Shown: positions 1-8,898, numbered from the stretch's first letter. The stretch is DNA of 64,000 nucleotides from Gammaproteobacteria bacterium (GCA_029882395.1 JAOUKT010000007.1:19797-83796), one strand, 5' to 3'. Notes: generated by a model from the letters alone, not told the origin. A program made the numbers and translations.

Positions 1-1521
1 TCCAAAAACACACTGCAAGAAGGCAGCACCTACTATGCTCAGGGCGGCATTTCAGCGGTATTGAAACCCACCGATAGTTTTGACTCCCATATCAAAGACA
101 CGCTTAATGCCGGTGTCGGCTTATGTGACCCTGAAGCTGTAAAGTTTACCGTCGAACACGCACCGGAAAATATTCAATGGTTAATTGATCTCGGCGTGCC
201 CTTCACCACCGATCAGCACAGAGACGGCAAACGTGATTTTCATTTAACCCGCGAAGGCGGCCACAGCCACCGTCGTGTTATCCATGCCGCCGATGCCACC
301 GGACAGGCTTTATCTGGCACGCTGGTTAATCACGCCAGGCATCATCACAACATCACTTTGTTTGAAAACCATATTGCGATTGATGTCATTACCGGTAAAA
401 AGCTAAAACAGAAAGACAACCGCGTTTATGGTGCTTACATTCTTAACCGGGATAGCGAAGCGGTAGTCACCTTCAAATCGCGCTTTGTGGTGCTGGCCAC
501 AGGCGGGGCTAACAAAGTTTACCTTTATACCAGCAACCCGGACGGTTCTACCGGCGACGGTATTGCGATTGCCTGGCGAGCAGGCGCCGAGGTAGCTAAT
601 ATGGAATTTATGCAATTTCACCCAACCTGCCTCTATCATCCGGAAGCCAAATCCTTTCTGATAACAGAAGCAGTTCGCGGTGAAGGCGGCAAACTGCTTT
701 TGCCCAATGGCGAACAATTTATGCATCGTTTTGATTCGCGTGGCGAACTCGCTCCGCGTGATATTGTAGCCAGAGCTATCGATCATGAAATGAAACGTCT
801 GGGCACCGAGTTTATCCACTTAGATATTAGCCATAAGCCGGCCGCTTTTATCAAATCACATTTTCCGACTATTCATAAGCGCTGTCTGGAATTTGGTTAT
901 GACATGACCAAAGAACCTATTCCTGTGGTACCTGCAGCGCATTACACCTGTGGCGGTGTAAAAACTGATCTGAATGGCAGCACTAATATCAAAGGCCTTT
1001 ATGCCATCGGTGAAACCGCTTGCACAGGGCTGCATGGCGCTAACCGCATGGCCAGTAACTCTCTGCTGGAATGCCTGGTGTTTGCCGAGTCGGCCTGTAA
1101 CGATATCCTGCAGCAACTCAAAGATAAAACCACGCTGCCGGCGATTCCCTATTGGGATGAAAGCCAGGTCACCGATTCTGATGAAGAAGTCGTGGTCACA
1201 CACAACTGGCATGAATTACGCCAGTTTATGTGGGATTACGTCGGCATTGTCAGAACAGACAAGCGGCTGGCGCGCGCTAAACGCCGAGTTAACCTGCTGC
1301 TGAATGAAATTGATGAATATTACGGCAATTTTAAAGTAACCAATGATCTGATCGAGTTGCGTAACCTCGCTGTTGTCGCCGACCTCATTATTCAAAGCGC
1401 CATCGCACGAAAAGAAAGCCGCGGCCTTCACTATTCGCTGGATTATCCGGAAGCCAGCACCCGTGACGAGGCGAAAAATACCGTCTTAAATCCAAACAAG
1501 ATACACAACTCCGAAACTTAA
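1..1521 (+). CDS. nadB: L-aspartate oxidase, 5' end cut by the window
   Basis: FAD enzyme that oxidises L-aspartate to iminoaspartate, the substrate of quinolinate synthase NadA in de novo NAD synthesis; cytosolic. The frame is open from base 1 and begins in the conserved EGSTYYAQGGISAV segment, so roughly 35 N-terminal residues with the FAD GxGxxG are outside the window; a TTG at 61 is not the true start. Visible family marks are GGHSHRRVIHAADATG, the substrate-binding AAHYTCGGV, and the C-terminal FAD signature GLHGANRMASNSLLE that separates NadB/SdhA-type flavoproteins from others. The C-terminal helical part (RGLHYSLDYPE) is typical of NadB rather than SdhA. The sulfurtransferase gene follows after 11 bp and is probably co-transcribed. 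Confidence 0.96.
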   Translation, partial: SKNTLQEGSTYYAQGGISAVLKPTDSFDSHIKDTLNAGVGLCDPEAVKFTVEHAPENIQWLIDLGVPFTTDQHRDGKRDFHLTREGGHSHRRVIHAADATGQALSGTLVNHARHHHNITLFENHIAIDVITGKKLKQKDNRVYGAYILNRDSEAVVTFKSRFVVLATGGANKVYLYTSNPDGSTGDGIAIAWRAGAEVANMEFMQFHPTCLYHPEAKSFLITEAVRGEGGKLLLPNGEQFMHRFDSRGELAPRDIVARAIDHEMKRLGTEFIHLDISHKPAAFIKSHFPTIHKRCLEFGYDMTKEPIPVVPAAHYTCGGVKTDLNGSTNIKGLYAIGETACTGLHGANRMASNSLLECLVFAESACNDILQQLKDKTTLPAIPYWDESQVTDSDEEVVVTHNWHELRQFMWDYVGIVRTDKRLARAKRRVNLLLNEIDEYYGNFKVTNDLIELRNLAVVADLIIQSAIARKESRGLHYSLDYPEASTRDEAKNTVLNPNKIHNSET

Positions 1522-1532
1522 ACAGGATATTT

Positions 1533-2345
1533 ATGAGCGATTTACCTTTAGTCATCGACCCAGACCAGCTTGAACACCTATTAAACACTGAAAACATTCT
1601 GCTAGTGGACATGTGCAAAGCCGAGCAATACGCTAAAGGCCATATTGCAGGCGCCGTCTATCTGGATTACCCGCTAATAATCAGCGGTGAAAAACCGGTA
1701 ATGGGACGTTTACCGGATATCGACAAACTGAACCAGGCATTATCCTCTATTGGCCTGACCAAGCACTCGCATGTGATTGCTTATGATGATGAAGGCGGTG
1801 GCAAGGCAGCACGCCTTATCTGGACACTGCACTCGCTAGGCCATCAGTGTGCATCGATATTAGATGGCGGGCTGATCAGCTGGGTTAATGAAGGTCATGC
1901 TCTGACAACCGAACCGACAACAGCCAGCGCGTCTGATTATAAATCTGAAATCTCTGAAGACTACCTGGCGCACCGTGCTTATATCCTGCAACATTTAGAT
2001 GATAAAAACGTGGCTTTACTCGATGCCCGCAGCCTTCAGGAATATACCGGCGAAAAAGCCTTTGCCGCCCGCGGGGGGCATATTCCAGGTGCCATTCATT
2101 ACGAATGGACCGATGCTATGGATAAAGAACACAATATGCGACTGTTGCCTGACGAGGTCATTCAAGCTCGTTTGAACGAGCTGGGTTTAACGGCCGATAA
2201 AGAAATTATCTGTTACTGCCACACCCATCATCGTTCAGCGCTGAGTTATCTGGTGCTTAAAAAATTAGGCTACCAGAATGTCAAAGGCTACCCATCCTCC
2301 TGGTCAGACTGGGGCAATCAGGCAGATACGCCGATAGAAACCTAA
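1533..2345 (+). CDS. Two-domain rhodanese-type sulfurtransferase
   Basis: Thiosulfate/3-mercaptopyruvate-type sulfurtransferase of 270 residues with two rhodanese domains (about 5-125 and 150-265). The C-terminal domain has the active loop: Cys229 in CHTHHRS (229-235), preceded by the GHIPGAIHYEW element near 182-192. The N-terminal domain has Asp85-Asp86 where a catalytic Cys would sit, so it is the usual inactive half. The loop CHTHHRS differs from classic rhodanese (CRKGVT) and MST (CGSGVT) loops, so the sulfur donor cannot be told from sequence. An AGGA-type ribosome site lies 5 nt before the ATG. It follows nadB by 11 bp and ends just before a strong terminator. A role in supplying sulfur to the Fe-S enzyme NadA is speculative. 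Confidence 0.85.
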   Translation: MSDLPLVIDPDQLEHLLNTENILLVDMCKAEQYAKGHIAGAVYLDYPLIISGEKPVMGRLPDIDKLNQALSSIGLTKHSHVIAYDDEGGGKAARLIWTLHSLGHQCASILDGGLISWVNEGHALTTEPTTASASDYKSEISEDYLAHRAYILQHLDDKNVALLDARSLQEYTGEKAFAARGGHIPGAIHYEWTDAMDKEHNMRLLPDEVIQARLNELGLTADKEIICYCHTHHRSALSYLVLKKLGYQNVKGYPSSWSDWGNQADTPIET

Positions 2346-2360
2346 GGCATTAATGATCAC

Positions 2361-2396
2361 GCACAAAAAAGCCGCTATTGAGCGGCTTTTTTGTGC
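2361..2396. terminator. Bidirectional Rho-independent terminator
   Basis: A GCCGCT/AGCGGC stem (2371-2386) is flanked by A6 on the left and T6 on the right, and the arms extend to GCACA/TGTGC. It can end the plus-strand nadB-sulfurtransferase transcript and the convergent minus-strand DUF2892 transcript. Confidence 0.9.
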
Positions 2397-2443
2397 GCAA
2401 TTTCCGGTAGCCCAGATCCTGCTCAAATAAAAACGAGAGATTG

Positions 2444-2647
2444 TTACTCGAAAGCACAGCCTGGTTTCTTACCTAACATTTTTAATATATTGGCTAACGG
2501 GCAAAAACGAGTAAAAGCCGACTGGAACAAATTCAGACCAACGAAGCCTGTCAGCCATAACCAATTAACACTGTGGTACTGAGACAAAGCCAAACTTACT
2601 AAAATAACTAAACCGGCAAAAGCAAAAACGATACGATCGATAGACAT
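2444..2647 (-). CDS. DUF2892 (YgaP-like transmembrane domain) small membrane protein
   Basis: A 67-residue protein with two hydrophobic helices (about 6-22 and 27-45) followed by the [15 protein letters not shown] segment, the FCPL hallmark of the DUF2892 family. That domain occurs alone or C-terminal to a rhodanese domain, as in E. coli YgaP. The gene stands alone with its own sigma-70-like promoter and an AGAGGA ribosome site before the ATG at 2647. Function of stand-alone members is unknown. Its position next to a rhodanese-type gene on the other strand echoes YgaP, where the two domains are fused, but the genes are convergent and not an operon. Confidence 0.85.
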   Translation of the reverse strand: MSIDRIVFAFAGLVILVSLALSQYHSVNWLWLTGFVGLNLFQSAFTRFCPLANILKMLGKKPGCAFE

Positions 2648-2678
2648 TTTTAACCATCCTCTATAAGTAATTTATAAT

Positions 2679-2706
2679 ATTCTAATCTTTATTGTTTTTA
2701 TGTCAA
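2679..2706 (-). promoter_or_regulatory. Sigma-70-like promoter of the DUF2892 gene
   Basis: Reading the minus strand, TTGACA (2706-2701) is followed after 16 nt by TAGAAT (2684-2679), 32 nt before the ATG at 2647. The -35 box matches the consensus perfectly and the -10 box at 5 of 6 positions. Confidence 0.65.
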
Positions 2707-2940
2707 GAAGTCATTTAAGTTTTTATAACACGAGCCACTTTTCAGGAGATCGCATCATTTATATACTTTTTGATTCGAAAACAGTCTTTTTTAACTATTT
2801 TCTTAATACTTCCTTGCTACATCATACATTGAAAAATAATAAATTCAAAATTCTAATGATGTCGGTAAAATAAAGTGCAATGTAAAATCATTAAGTGTGG
2901 CAATAACGTATCAAAATGTACTGAAGTTGCATATAAAAGA

Positions 2941-2975
2941 TAAAAAAAGGCCCACTTCGTGAGAAGTGGGCCTCA
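2941..2975 (-). terminator. Rho-independent terminator, minus strand
   Basis: Nine-base stem with a six-base loop, followed on the minus strand by T7 (plus-strand A tract 2942-2948). No T tract follows on the plus strand, so it acts on minus-strand transcripts, either orn read-through or a small RNA. Confidence 0.85.
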
Positions 2976-3012
2976 ATCAACCACAATAAAAGGAGACTCA
3001 AATTTGAGTATT
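2941..3012 (-). ncRNA. Candidate small RNA ending in a strong terminator
   Basis: On the minus strand a palindrome (3009-2996), a single-stranded CUCCUUUU stretch, and a GC-rich hairpin GGCCCACTT/AAGTGGGCC (2973-2950) followed by T7 lie in a row. The terminator is about 170 nt beyond the orn stop codon. The arrangement resembles a small RNA with an anti-Shine-Dalgarno segment between two hairpins, but it could equally be the orn 3' untranslated end. No convincing dedicated promoter was seen. Confidence 0.3.
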
Positions 3013-3146
3013 TTAATAATAGTACATATATTTCAAAAAACAGAGAATTTGTTCAAATAATAATCAATATATGATTAATATCGATAATTTATGCCTTTTT
3101 AAGCCCCGTTTTCTTTTTCATGGCCTTTAATTGTTAATTGAAAAAA

Positions 3147-3707
3147 CTATATTTTGAGTATTTTTTCTCTATAAAAAGCTAATTCAGCGATTGAATCTTT
3201 AATATCATCCATTGCCAGATGTGAGCCTTTTTTTTCAAAGCCTTTAAGAGACTCAGGAGCCCAACGATTGGCCAGTTCTTTTAAACTGCTAACATCAAGA
3301 TTACGATAATGAAAAAACGCTTCTAATTCCGGCATCCACTTAGCCATAAAGCGACGATCCTGACAGATACTGTTACCACACATAGGTGATGCACCGGCAT
3401 CAACATACTGCTGCAGGAACTCAATGGTTTGTTTTGCCGCGTCTTGCTCTGATAGCTTGCTGTCTTTCACCCTCTGTGTCAGACCGGACTTGCCATGCTG
3501 GTGAGTACACCATTCATCCATTGCCTGTAAAACATCATCACTGGCGTGTATCGCCATTTCAGGGCCTTGTGCCAGTATGTTCAGCTGTTTATCCGTGACT
3601 ATTGTCGCAATTTCTATAATACGGTCTGTTTCAGGCTCTAGACCGGTCATTTCTAAATCAATCCAGATCAGGTTTTCTTGCTTATCAGTCTGACTTTGTT
3701 CGGTCAT
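3147..3707 (-). CDS. orn: Oligoribonuclease
   Basis: 3'-to-5' exoribonuclease of the DEDDh class that degrades very short RNAs (including pGpG from c-di-GMP turnover) to mononucleotides in the cytosol. At 186 residues it is close to the usual 181. All catalytic positions are visible: Asp17 and Glu19 in WIDLEMTG, Asp117 in NSICQDRRF, His163 and Asp168 in [11 protein letters not shown]. The ATG at 3707 gives only a six- to ten-residue polar leader before the fold starts, normal for the family. It is divergent from the M48 protease gene across a 124-nt gap that must hold both promoters. Confidence 0.97.
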   Translation of the reverse strand: MTEQSQTDKQENLIWIDLEMTGLEPETDRIIEIATIVTDKQLNILAQGPEMAIHASDDVLQAMDEWCTHQHGKSGLTQRVKDSKLSEQDAAKQTIEFLQQYVDAGASPMCGNSICQDRRFMAKWMPELEAFFHYRNLDVSSLKELANRWAPESLKGFEKKGSHLAMDDIKDSIAELAFYREKILKI

Positions 3708-3831
3708 TTCTTCGATTCCACTCCGCTTTTTAATTGTTTAATATTCTAGTCGGCTTATTAGGCTAGCGTAAAGCGTCCAGATCTGGATAATAGAACTCAT
3801 TATTATAAATATTTCCTCCCGGGAGTCAGTT

Positions 3832-5070
3832 TTGCACAATTTCACCGTTTTATTTCTTGTTATGCTGTCACTATCTGTACTCGTACGGTTCTGGCTAAAT
3901 CAGCGCCACATAGCCCATATTCAAGCACACCGCGCAGAAGTCCCTGAAGCTTTTAAGGATAAAATATCATTAGAAGAGCATCAAAAAGCCGCTGACTACA
4001 CCACCACAAAAAACAAATTCAGCCGCTGGCCGGGACTTTACGACACCGCCCTTTTACTTGTATGGACGCTCGGTGGCGGCCTGACATGGCTCGACTCAAA
4101 CATTCAAAGCCTGGGGCTTAGCCCAATATTAACTGGCATCGTCGTCATTCTGGCCCTAATGCTCATTTCCTCATTACTCGACCTGCCGTTTACTGCTTAC
4201 AGTACTTTTGTGATTGAAGAGAAGTTCGGCTTTAACAATACAACACTTAAAACCTTTATCATCGATCTCTTTAAAGGCGCAGCGCTCTCTTTAATGCTGG
4301 GCGTTCCGCTGATCTTTGTCGTTTTATGGTTAATGGAGCAAGCCGGTGAACTCTGGTGGCTATATACCTGGCTCGTCTGGATGGCTTTTAATCTCTTAAT
4401 TGCTTGGGCATACCCGATCTGGATCGCGCCTGTTTTTAATAAATTTACTCCGCTGGAAGAAGGCGAAACCTTAACGCGTATCACCAGCCTGCTTGAAAAA
4501 TGCGGCTTTTCGAGCAATGGCATATTTGTTATCGATGGTTCAAAGCGCTCCAGTCATGGTAATGCTTATTTTTCTGGTTTTGGTCGAAATAAGAGAATCG
4601 TTTTTTACGATACGCTGCTCAAGACACTCGATGATGATGAGCTCGAAGCGGTACTGGCACATGAGCTGGGGCATTTCAAGCACAAGCACATTGTCAAAAG
4701 CATTGCCTTGTCATTTGCTATTTCGTTATTAGGCCTGGCTTTGCTGGCATGGCTAATGAACCAACCGTGGTTTTTTACCGCCTTAGGGGTTCAGAACTCA
4801 TCCACCTATATGGCATTGATTTTATTTAGCATGGTACTGCCTGTATTTACCTTCTTAATGCACCCTGTGATGACACTGCTCTCACGTAAAAATGAATTCG
4901 AAGCCGATGCCTTTGCCGCAGAACAAAGTGATGCCGGCAACCTGATACGCGCACTGGTGAATTTGTATAAAGAAAATGCCAACACATTAACTCCCGATCC
5001 ATTGCACTCTGCATTTTATGACTCGCACCCGCCTGCACCTGTCAGGATTGCGCATTTATCCAACCAATGA
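3832..5070 (+). CDS. M48 family integral-membrane metalloprotease (Ste24/CAAX protease type)
   Basis: A 412-residue zinc protease of the Ste24 type, longer than HtpX (about 290). The zinc motif HELGH is at 277-281 and the third ligand Glu355 lies in NEFEADAFA. Several hydrophobic segments (about 3-21, 72-88, 97-118, 150-168, 175-195, 288-308, 325-345) place it in the inner membrane. The N-terminal region before the protease core matches the peptidase_M48_N type. Bacterial members are thought to act in membrane protein quality control; the substrate here is unknown. The start is TTG, chosen because GGGAG lies six bases upstream; the next Met is residue 11. The stop overlaps the ribosome-site region of the cytochrome gene, so it is the first gene of a four-gene operon. 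Confidence 0.88.
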   Translation: MHNFTVLFLVMLSLSVLVRFWLNQRHIAHIQAHRAEVPEAFKDKISLEEHQKAADYTTTKNKFSRWPGLYDTALLLVWTLGGGLTWLDSNIQSLGLSPILTGIVVILALMLISSLLDLPFTAYSTFVIEEKFGFNNTTLKTFIIDLFKGAALSLMLGVPLIFVVLWLMEQAGELWWLYTWLVWMAFNLLIAWAYPIWIAPVFNKFTPLEEGETLTRITSLLEKCGFSSNGIFVIDGSKRSSHGNAYFSGFGRNKRIVFYDTLLKTLDDDELEAVLAHELGHFKHKHIVKSIALSFAISLLGLALLAWLMNQPWFFTALGVQNSSTYMALILFSMVLPVFTFLMHPVMTLLSRKNEFEADAFAAEQSDAGNLIRALVNLYKENANTLTPDPLHSAFYDSHPPAPVRIAHLSNQ

Positions 5071-5081
5071 AAGGACTCAGA

Positions 5082-5363
5082 ATGAAAACTATAATAATGT
5101 TAAGCCTGCTGTTATTTTCGGCTGCAAATTACGCCGCTGAAAAGACATCAGCGCAGCTAAATCACGGTCAAAACGTGCATCAAAACCACTGCCTGAAATG
5201 TCATACCGCGTCCATTTACACCCGTGAAAACAGGGTTGTTAAATCGATTAACGCTCTCGGCAAACAGGTTCGTATCTGCCGGGATAACACCAATGCGCCT
5301 TGGTTTAATGAAGACACAGACGCTGTTATTAACTTTCTGAATAAAAAATATTACCAGTTTTAA
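5082..5363 (+). CDS. Small periplasmic monohaem cytochrome c
   Basis: About 93 residues with a signal peptide (1-18, ending near NYAAE) and one haem c motif CLKCH (37-41). The ATG at 5082 is preferred over an in-frame ATG at 5067 because AAGGA sits six bases before it and the signal peptide then starts properly. No Met or His follows the haem motif, so the usual axial ligand is absent; candidates are Asn, Lys, Cys66 or one of three His upstream (28, 33, 36). The C-terminal helix ends FLNKKYYQF. The start follows the M48 stop by 11 nt and the stop overlaps the phhB start by one base. Partner and redox role are unknown. Confidence 0.75.
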   Translation: MKTIIMLSLLLFSAANYAAEKTSAQLNHGQNVHQNHCLKCHTASIYTRENRVVKSINALGKQVRICRDNTNAPWFNEDTDAVINFLNKKYYQF

Positions 5364-5701
5364 TGGGCTCTCTTTCTCAGGCCCATTGCAGAGCCATAAG
5401 ACCCGACGAAGCCGGATTAAATGAAACTGAAATCTCAGACTTTCTGAACCAGCTAAACAGTAGCTGGAAACTCAAAGACAATGCCCGCTCTATTGAGCGG
5501 ACATTGTCTTTTAATGATTTTTACGAAACCATGTCTTTTGTTAATGCCGCTGCCTGGATTGCTCATCAGCAAGACCATCACCCTGAGATACAAGTCAGTT
5601 ATAAACACTGCCTGATCAGTTATACGACGCACAGTATTAATGGTTTATCGCTTAACGATTTTATCTGTGCCGCCAGAATCAATACGATTACGGATCAATA
5701 A
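5363..5701 (+). CDS. phhB: Pterin-4a-carbinolamine dehydratase
   Basis: Dehydrates 4a-hydroxytetrahydrobiopterin, recycling the cofactor of aromatic amino acid hydroxylases; many bacteria keep it without a hydroxylase. At 112 residues it is family length. The PCD motif is complete: His72-His73-Pro74 in DHHPEI, Tyr80, His90 and Asp99. It begins in a TAATG overlap with the cytochrome gene and ends in another TAATG overlap with rsgA, so translation is probably coupled. No phenylalanine hydroxylase gene (phhA) is in the window, so the physiological substrate in this organism is open. Confidence 0.93.
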   Translation: MGSLSQAHCRAIRPDEAGLNETEISDFLNQLNSSWKLKDNARSIERTLSFNDFYETMSFVNAAAWIAHQQDHHPEIQVSYKHCLISYTTHSINGLSLNDFICAARINTITDQ

Positions 5702-6669
5702 TGGCTCGCCGACTCACTCACAAACAACAGCGCCGCATCAAACAAAACCAGCAACAGCAACTCGAGCAATACGATGATGTCAACACCGAAACGCCTAACC
5801 TGCCAGCCAGGGTCATTACAAACTTTGGTAAAACAATCATTGCAGAACTTGAGAACCGGGAATTAATTCGCTGCAGCCCGCGTCAAAACCTTCAGCAAAT
5901 TGTCTGTGGTGACAATGTCCTGATTCAAAAACTCGATAACAAAGATGCCGTGGTCACGGCGGTTTTAGAACGTGAATCACTGCTCAAAAAGCCCGGCTTT
6001 GGTGGCAAGCTAAAACCCATGGCAGCCAATATCGATCAGGTTGTTATTGTCATGTCGGTCAGCCCGCCACCCAATACCTATCTTATCGACCGCTACCTTG
6101 TAGCAACCGAAAACCTCAGTGCCAGTGGCCTGATCATTTTAAATAAAACCGATCTCGCTGATGAAAATACCGATTTAAAAGCCTTATTAAATGAATACCG
6201 CGAACTTGGCTATAACGTTTTACCGACAAGTATAAAAGACAAAAACAGCATTAAAGCGCTGGATCTGGCACTGAATGAGCGCACTTCAATCATGGTAGGC
6301 CTTTCAGGTGTCGGCAAGTCTTCATTAATCAATACTCTGCTGCCGGAACAGAACATCCGCGTCGGTGAAGTCTCCGCTGCCAGCGGTGAAGGCACCCATA
6401 CAACAACCAGCTCAATTCTGTATCACCTGCCAAACGGTGGCGAAATTATTGATTCACCGGGAGTCAGGGATTTTGGTTTGTGGAATAACAGCGCAGAAGA
6501 TGTTTTATACGGCTTTAAGGAAATCAGAGATCTGGCTGGTCAATGCAAATTTTCAGACTGTAAACATGACGTCGAACCTGGCTGCGTCATTAACAAAGCC
6601 GTTGATGATGGATTGATTAAGCAACAGCGCTTTCAAAACTATAAAAAAATTATTCACGAATACACTTAA
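5701..6669 (+). CDS. rsgA: Ribosome small-subunit maturation GTPase RsgA
   Basis: Circularly permuted GTPase that binds the 30S subunit late in assembly and releases RbfA. The 322 residues show an OB fold (about 35-95), then the permuted motifs: NKTD (G4, 148-151) before GLSGVGKS (G1, 200-207), the THTTT switch (232-236) and DSPGV (G3, 251-255). A C-terminal zinc finger follows with Cys282, Cys287, His289 and Cys295. The basic N-terminal tail is typical. It is last in the M48-cytochrome-phhB-rsgA operon and convergent with tadA across 34 bp, with no clear terminator between them. Confidence 0.97.
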   Translation: MARRLTHKQQRRIKQNQQQQLEQYDDVNTETPNLPARVITNFGKTIIAELENRELIRCSPRQNLQQIVCGDNVLIQKLDNKDAVVTAVLERESLLKKPGFGGKLKPMAANIDQVVIVMSVSPPPNTYLIDRYLVATENLSASGLIILNKTDLADENTDLKALLNEYRELGYNVLPTSIKDKNSIKALDLALNERTSIMVGLSGVGKSSLINTLLPEQNIRVGEVSAASGEGTHTTTSSILYHLPNGGEIIDSPGVRDFGLWNNSAEDVLYGFKEIRDLAGQCKFSDCKHDVEPGCVINKAVDDGLIKQQRFQNYKKIIHEYT

Positions 6670-6703
6670 AAAAAGACAAACGCCTGTCGATATATACGCT
6701 GGC

Positions 6704-7192
6704 TTAGGATTTTTGAGTTTCGGCTTTTAACTGCTTTTTATCATCCCGGCGCCTTTTAAAAAAGCGCTTTAACATTTCACCGCTCTCATCCGCTAAAACC
6801 CCGCCAGTAATTTCTAATCGATGATTGTGTTGATTATCTTCACAAAGCTGAAAAGCGCTCTCAACCGCGCCCGTCCTGGGCTCTGTAGCCGCGTACACAA
6901 CCCGGCTCACCCTGGCATGAACTAATGCACCGATGCACATCACACAAGGCTCAAGGGTTACATAAAGCGTGGTATCGGGCAGCCGGTAATTACTGAGTGT
7001 ATAACCGGCTTTTCTTAAGGCGACTATCTCTGCGTGAGCTGTGGCATCATGTGTTGATATAGGCTGATTCCAGCCTTCAGCTATTACCAAGTCATTCTGA
7101 ACAATAACCGCGCCGACCGGCACCTCGCCCTGTTGCTCGGCATGTTCGGCCAGCTTTAGCGCATACTGCATCCAACGCTCATCATTAGTCAT
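6704..7192 (-). CDS. tadA: tRNA-specific adenosine deaminase
   Basis: Converts A34 to inosine in tRNA-Arg(ACG), letting one tRNA read CGU, CGC and CGA. The deaminase motifs are intact: His53-Ala-Glu55 (AHAEI) and Pro82-Cys83-x-x-Cys86 (PCVMC), which bind zinc and carry the proton shuttle. At 162 residues it is near the usual 167, with a lysine/arginine-rich C-terminal tail (FFKRRRDDKKQ). AAGG lies about 11 nt before the ATG. It sits downstream of guaA on the same strand, separated by a hairpin at 7216-7242, so it may depend on read-through or its own weak promoter. Confidence 0.96.
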   Translation of the reverse strand: MTNDERWMQYALKLAEHAEQQGEVPVGAVIVQNDLVIAEGWNQPISTHDATAHAEIVALRKAGYTLSNYRLPDTTLYVTLEPCVMCIGALVHARVSRVVYAATEPRTGAVESAFQLCEDNQHNHRLEITGGVLADESGEMLKRFFKRRRDDKKQLKAETQKS

Positions 7193-7215
7193 AAAAAAAT
7201 ATACCTTAGAAAAAT

Positions 7216-7242
7216 AAAAAGGCTACTTAACGCAGCCTTTTT
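7216..7242. terminator. Short hairpin with A and T flanks between guaA and tadA
   Basis: The arms AAAAAGGCT and AGCCTTTTT pair around a nine-base loop. The GC core is only four pairs, so termination of the guaA transcript is probably partial. Confidence 0.55.
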
Positions 7243-7270
7243 ATTAATTGTTAGACTACATTTCAAACAA

Positions 7271-8863
7271 TTATTCCCATTCAATCGTACCGGGCGGCTT
7301 ACCCGTGACGTCATACACGACTCTTGAGATACCGTCAATTTCATTGACGATACGCCGTGAGACCAGGTCAAGGAAGTCATATGGTAAATGCGCCCAGCGT
7401 GCGGTCATAAAATCAATCGTCTCGACTGCACGCATTGCAACAACGTATTGATAACGGCGGCCATCCCCGGTTACACCGACCGATTTTACCGGCAGGAAGA
7501 CGGTGAAGGCTTGTGACACGCCATGGTATAAATCATGCTTGATTAATTCTTCGATAAAGATATGATCGGCCAGGCGCAACAGATCGGCATACTCTTTTTT
7601 AACCTCACCCAGAATACGAACACCCAGGCCTGGCCCCGGGAATGGGTGGCGATAAACCATTTCATGCGGCAAACCTAACTCAACACCCAGTTTGCGCACT
7701 TCATCTTTAAATAATTCACGTAATGGCTCACACAATTCCAGCTTCATGTAGTCTGGCAAGCCACCGACATTATGATGTGATTTAATTAAATGCGCTTTAC
7801 CTGTTTTTGCGCCTGCCGATTCAATGACATCCGGGTAAATTGTGCCCTGTGCCAGCCATTTTGCATTTTTTAATTTTTTCGACTCTTCTTCAAAAATATC
7901 AACAAACAAATTGCCGATAATTTTGCGTTTGGCTTCCGGCTCATTCTCGCCTTTCAAGCCATCAAGGAAACGCTGCTCAGCATCAACACGGATGACCTTT
8001 ACACCCATATTTTTTGCAAAGGTCGCCATCACCTGGTCGCCTTCATTAAGACGCAGCAAGCCATTATCAACAAACACACAGGTCAGCTGATCACCAATTG
8101 CTTTATGCAACAAAGCCGCAACAACTGATGAATCAACACCACCCGATAAGCCGAGAACAACCTCGTCACGGCCGATATTTTTTCGCACAGTCGCAATCGC
8201 ATCATCAACAATATTGCTGGCATTCCACAAAGACTCGCAGCCACAGATGCCATGCACAAAGCGCTCAATAATTCGCTGGCCCTGTAAGGTATGCGTGACT
8301 TCCGGATGAAACTGCACGCCATAAAAGCTTTTCTCTTCATTTGCAATCCCGGCAATCGGCGCCGAATCGGTTGATGCCATCAGCTTAAAGCCTGCTGGCA
8401 TTTCGGTGACGTGATCACCATGACTCATCCAGACATCCAGCAAACCATAACCTTCTGCAGTCACTTCATCTTCAATATCAGTTAATAACGCCGTGTGACC
8501 TCGCGCGCGCACTTTGGCAAAGCCGTATTCATGCTGAGCGGCATTTTCTACTTTCCCGCCTAACTGCGCGGCCATGGTTTGCATGCCATAACAAATACCC
8601 AAGACTGGCACACCCAGCTCAAACACGATTTGTGGTGCCACGGGTGCATCTTCACCGATCGTACTTTCCGGACCACCTGATAAAATAATGCCACTTGGCT
8701 TAAAGTTTTTAACATCCTCAGCATTAATATCCCAGGCATAGAGCTCACAATAAACACCGGCCTCTCGAATTCGACGGGCGATAAGCTGGGTGTACTGAGA
8801 ACCAAAATCAAGGATTAGTATTCGATCGCTGTGGATATTTGCCAGAGAGTTTTCTGATGTCAT
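7271..8863 (-). CDS. guaA: GMP synthase (glutamine-hydrolysing)
   Basis: Makes GMP from XMP, ATP and glutamine. The N-terminal class I glutamine amidotransferase has the nucleophile Cys91 in GICYGMQ and the partners His186 and Glu188 in FHPEVTH. The ATP-pyrophosphatase P-loop SGGVDS is at 240-245. The C-terminal dimerisation domain ends in the conserved GTIEWE. Length 530 is standard (E. coli 525), with a slightly longer N terminus. The gene follows guaB on the same strand, as in other guaBA pairs, but a terminator-like hairpin (8899-8923) lies between them. The ribosome site before the ATG at 8863 is weak. Confidence 0.98.
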   Translation of the reverse strand: MTSENSLANIHSDRILILDFGSQYTQLIARRIREAGVYCELYAWDINAEDVKNFKPSGIILSGGPESTIGEDAPVAPQIVFELGVPVLGICYGMQTMAAQLGGKVENAAQHEYGFAKVRARGHTALLTDIEDEVTAEGYGLLDVWMSHGDHVTEMPAGFKLMASTDSAPIAGIANEEKSFYGVQFHPEVTHTLQGQRIIERFVHGICGCESLWNASNIVDDAIATVRKNIGRDEVVLGLSGGVDSSVVAALLHKAIGDQLTCVFVDNGLLRLNEGDQVMATFAKNMGVKVIRVDAEQRFLDGLKGENEPEAKRKIIGNLFVDIFEEESKKLKNAKWLAQGTIYPDVIESAGAKTGKAHLIKSHHNVGGLPDYMKLELCEPLRELFKDEVRKLGVELGLPHEMVYRHPFPGPGLGVRILGEVKKEYADLLRLADHIFIEELIKHDLYHGVSQAFTVFLPVKSVGVTGDGRRYQYVVAMRAVETIDFMTARWAHLPYDFLDLVSRRIVNEIDGISRVVYDVTGKPPGTIEWE

Positions 8864-8898
8864 GGATTGCCCGATTAACTATAAATTAAGAGAGAGAA

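Larger units (their letters stand above)
2648..3146. other. 499-nt gap without a protein gene
   Basis: Very AT-rich. It holds the promoter of the DUF2892 gene (2679-2706), a minus-strand terminator at 2941-2975, a 14-bp perfect palindrome at 2996-3009, and the 3' flank of orn. No credible coding frame with a ribosome site was found on either strand. Confidence 0.7.

Noticed and set aside
2391..2582. Plus-strand frame of 63 codons opposite the DUF2892 gene
   Set aside because: It starts with TTG within the terminator T tract and has no ribosome site; the minus-strand frame has a promoter, ribosome site and family match.
3004..3060. Tiny plus-strand frame (18 codons, TTG start) behind AAAAGGAG at 2988-2995
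   Set aside because: The ribosome-site-like sequence is better explained as the complement of the CU-rich stretch of the minus-strand small RNA candidate; the peptide is too short and has no visible promoter.
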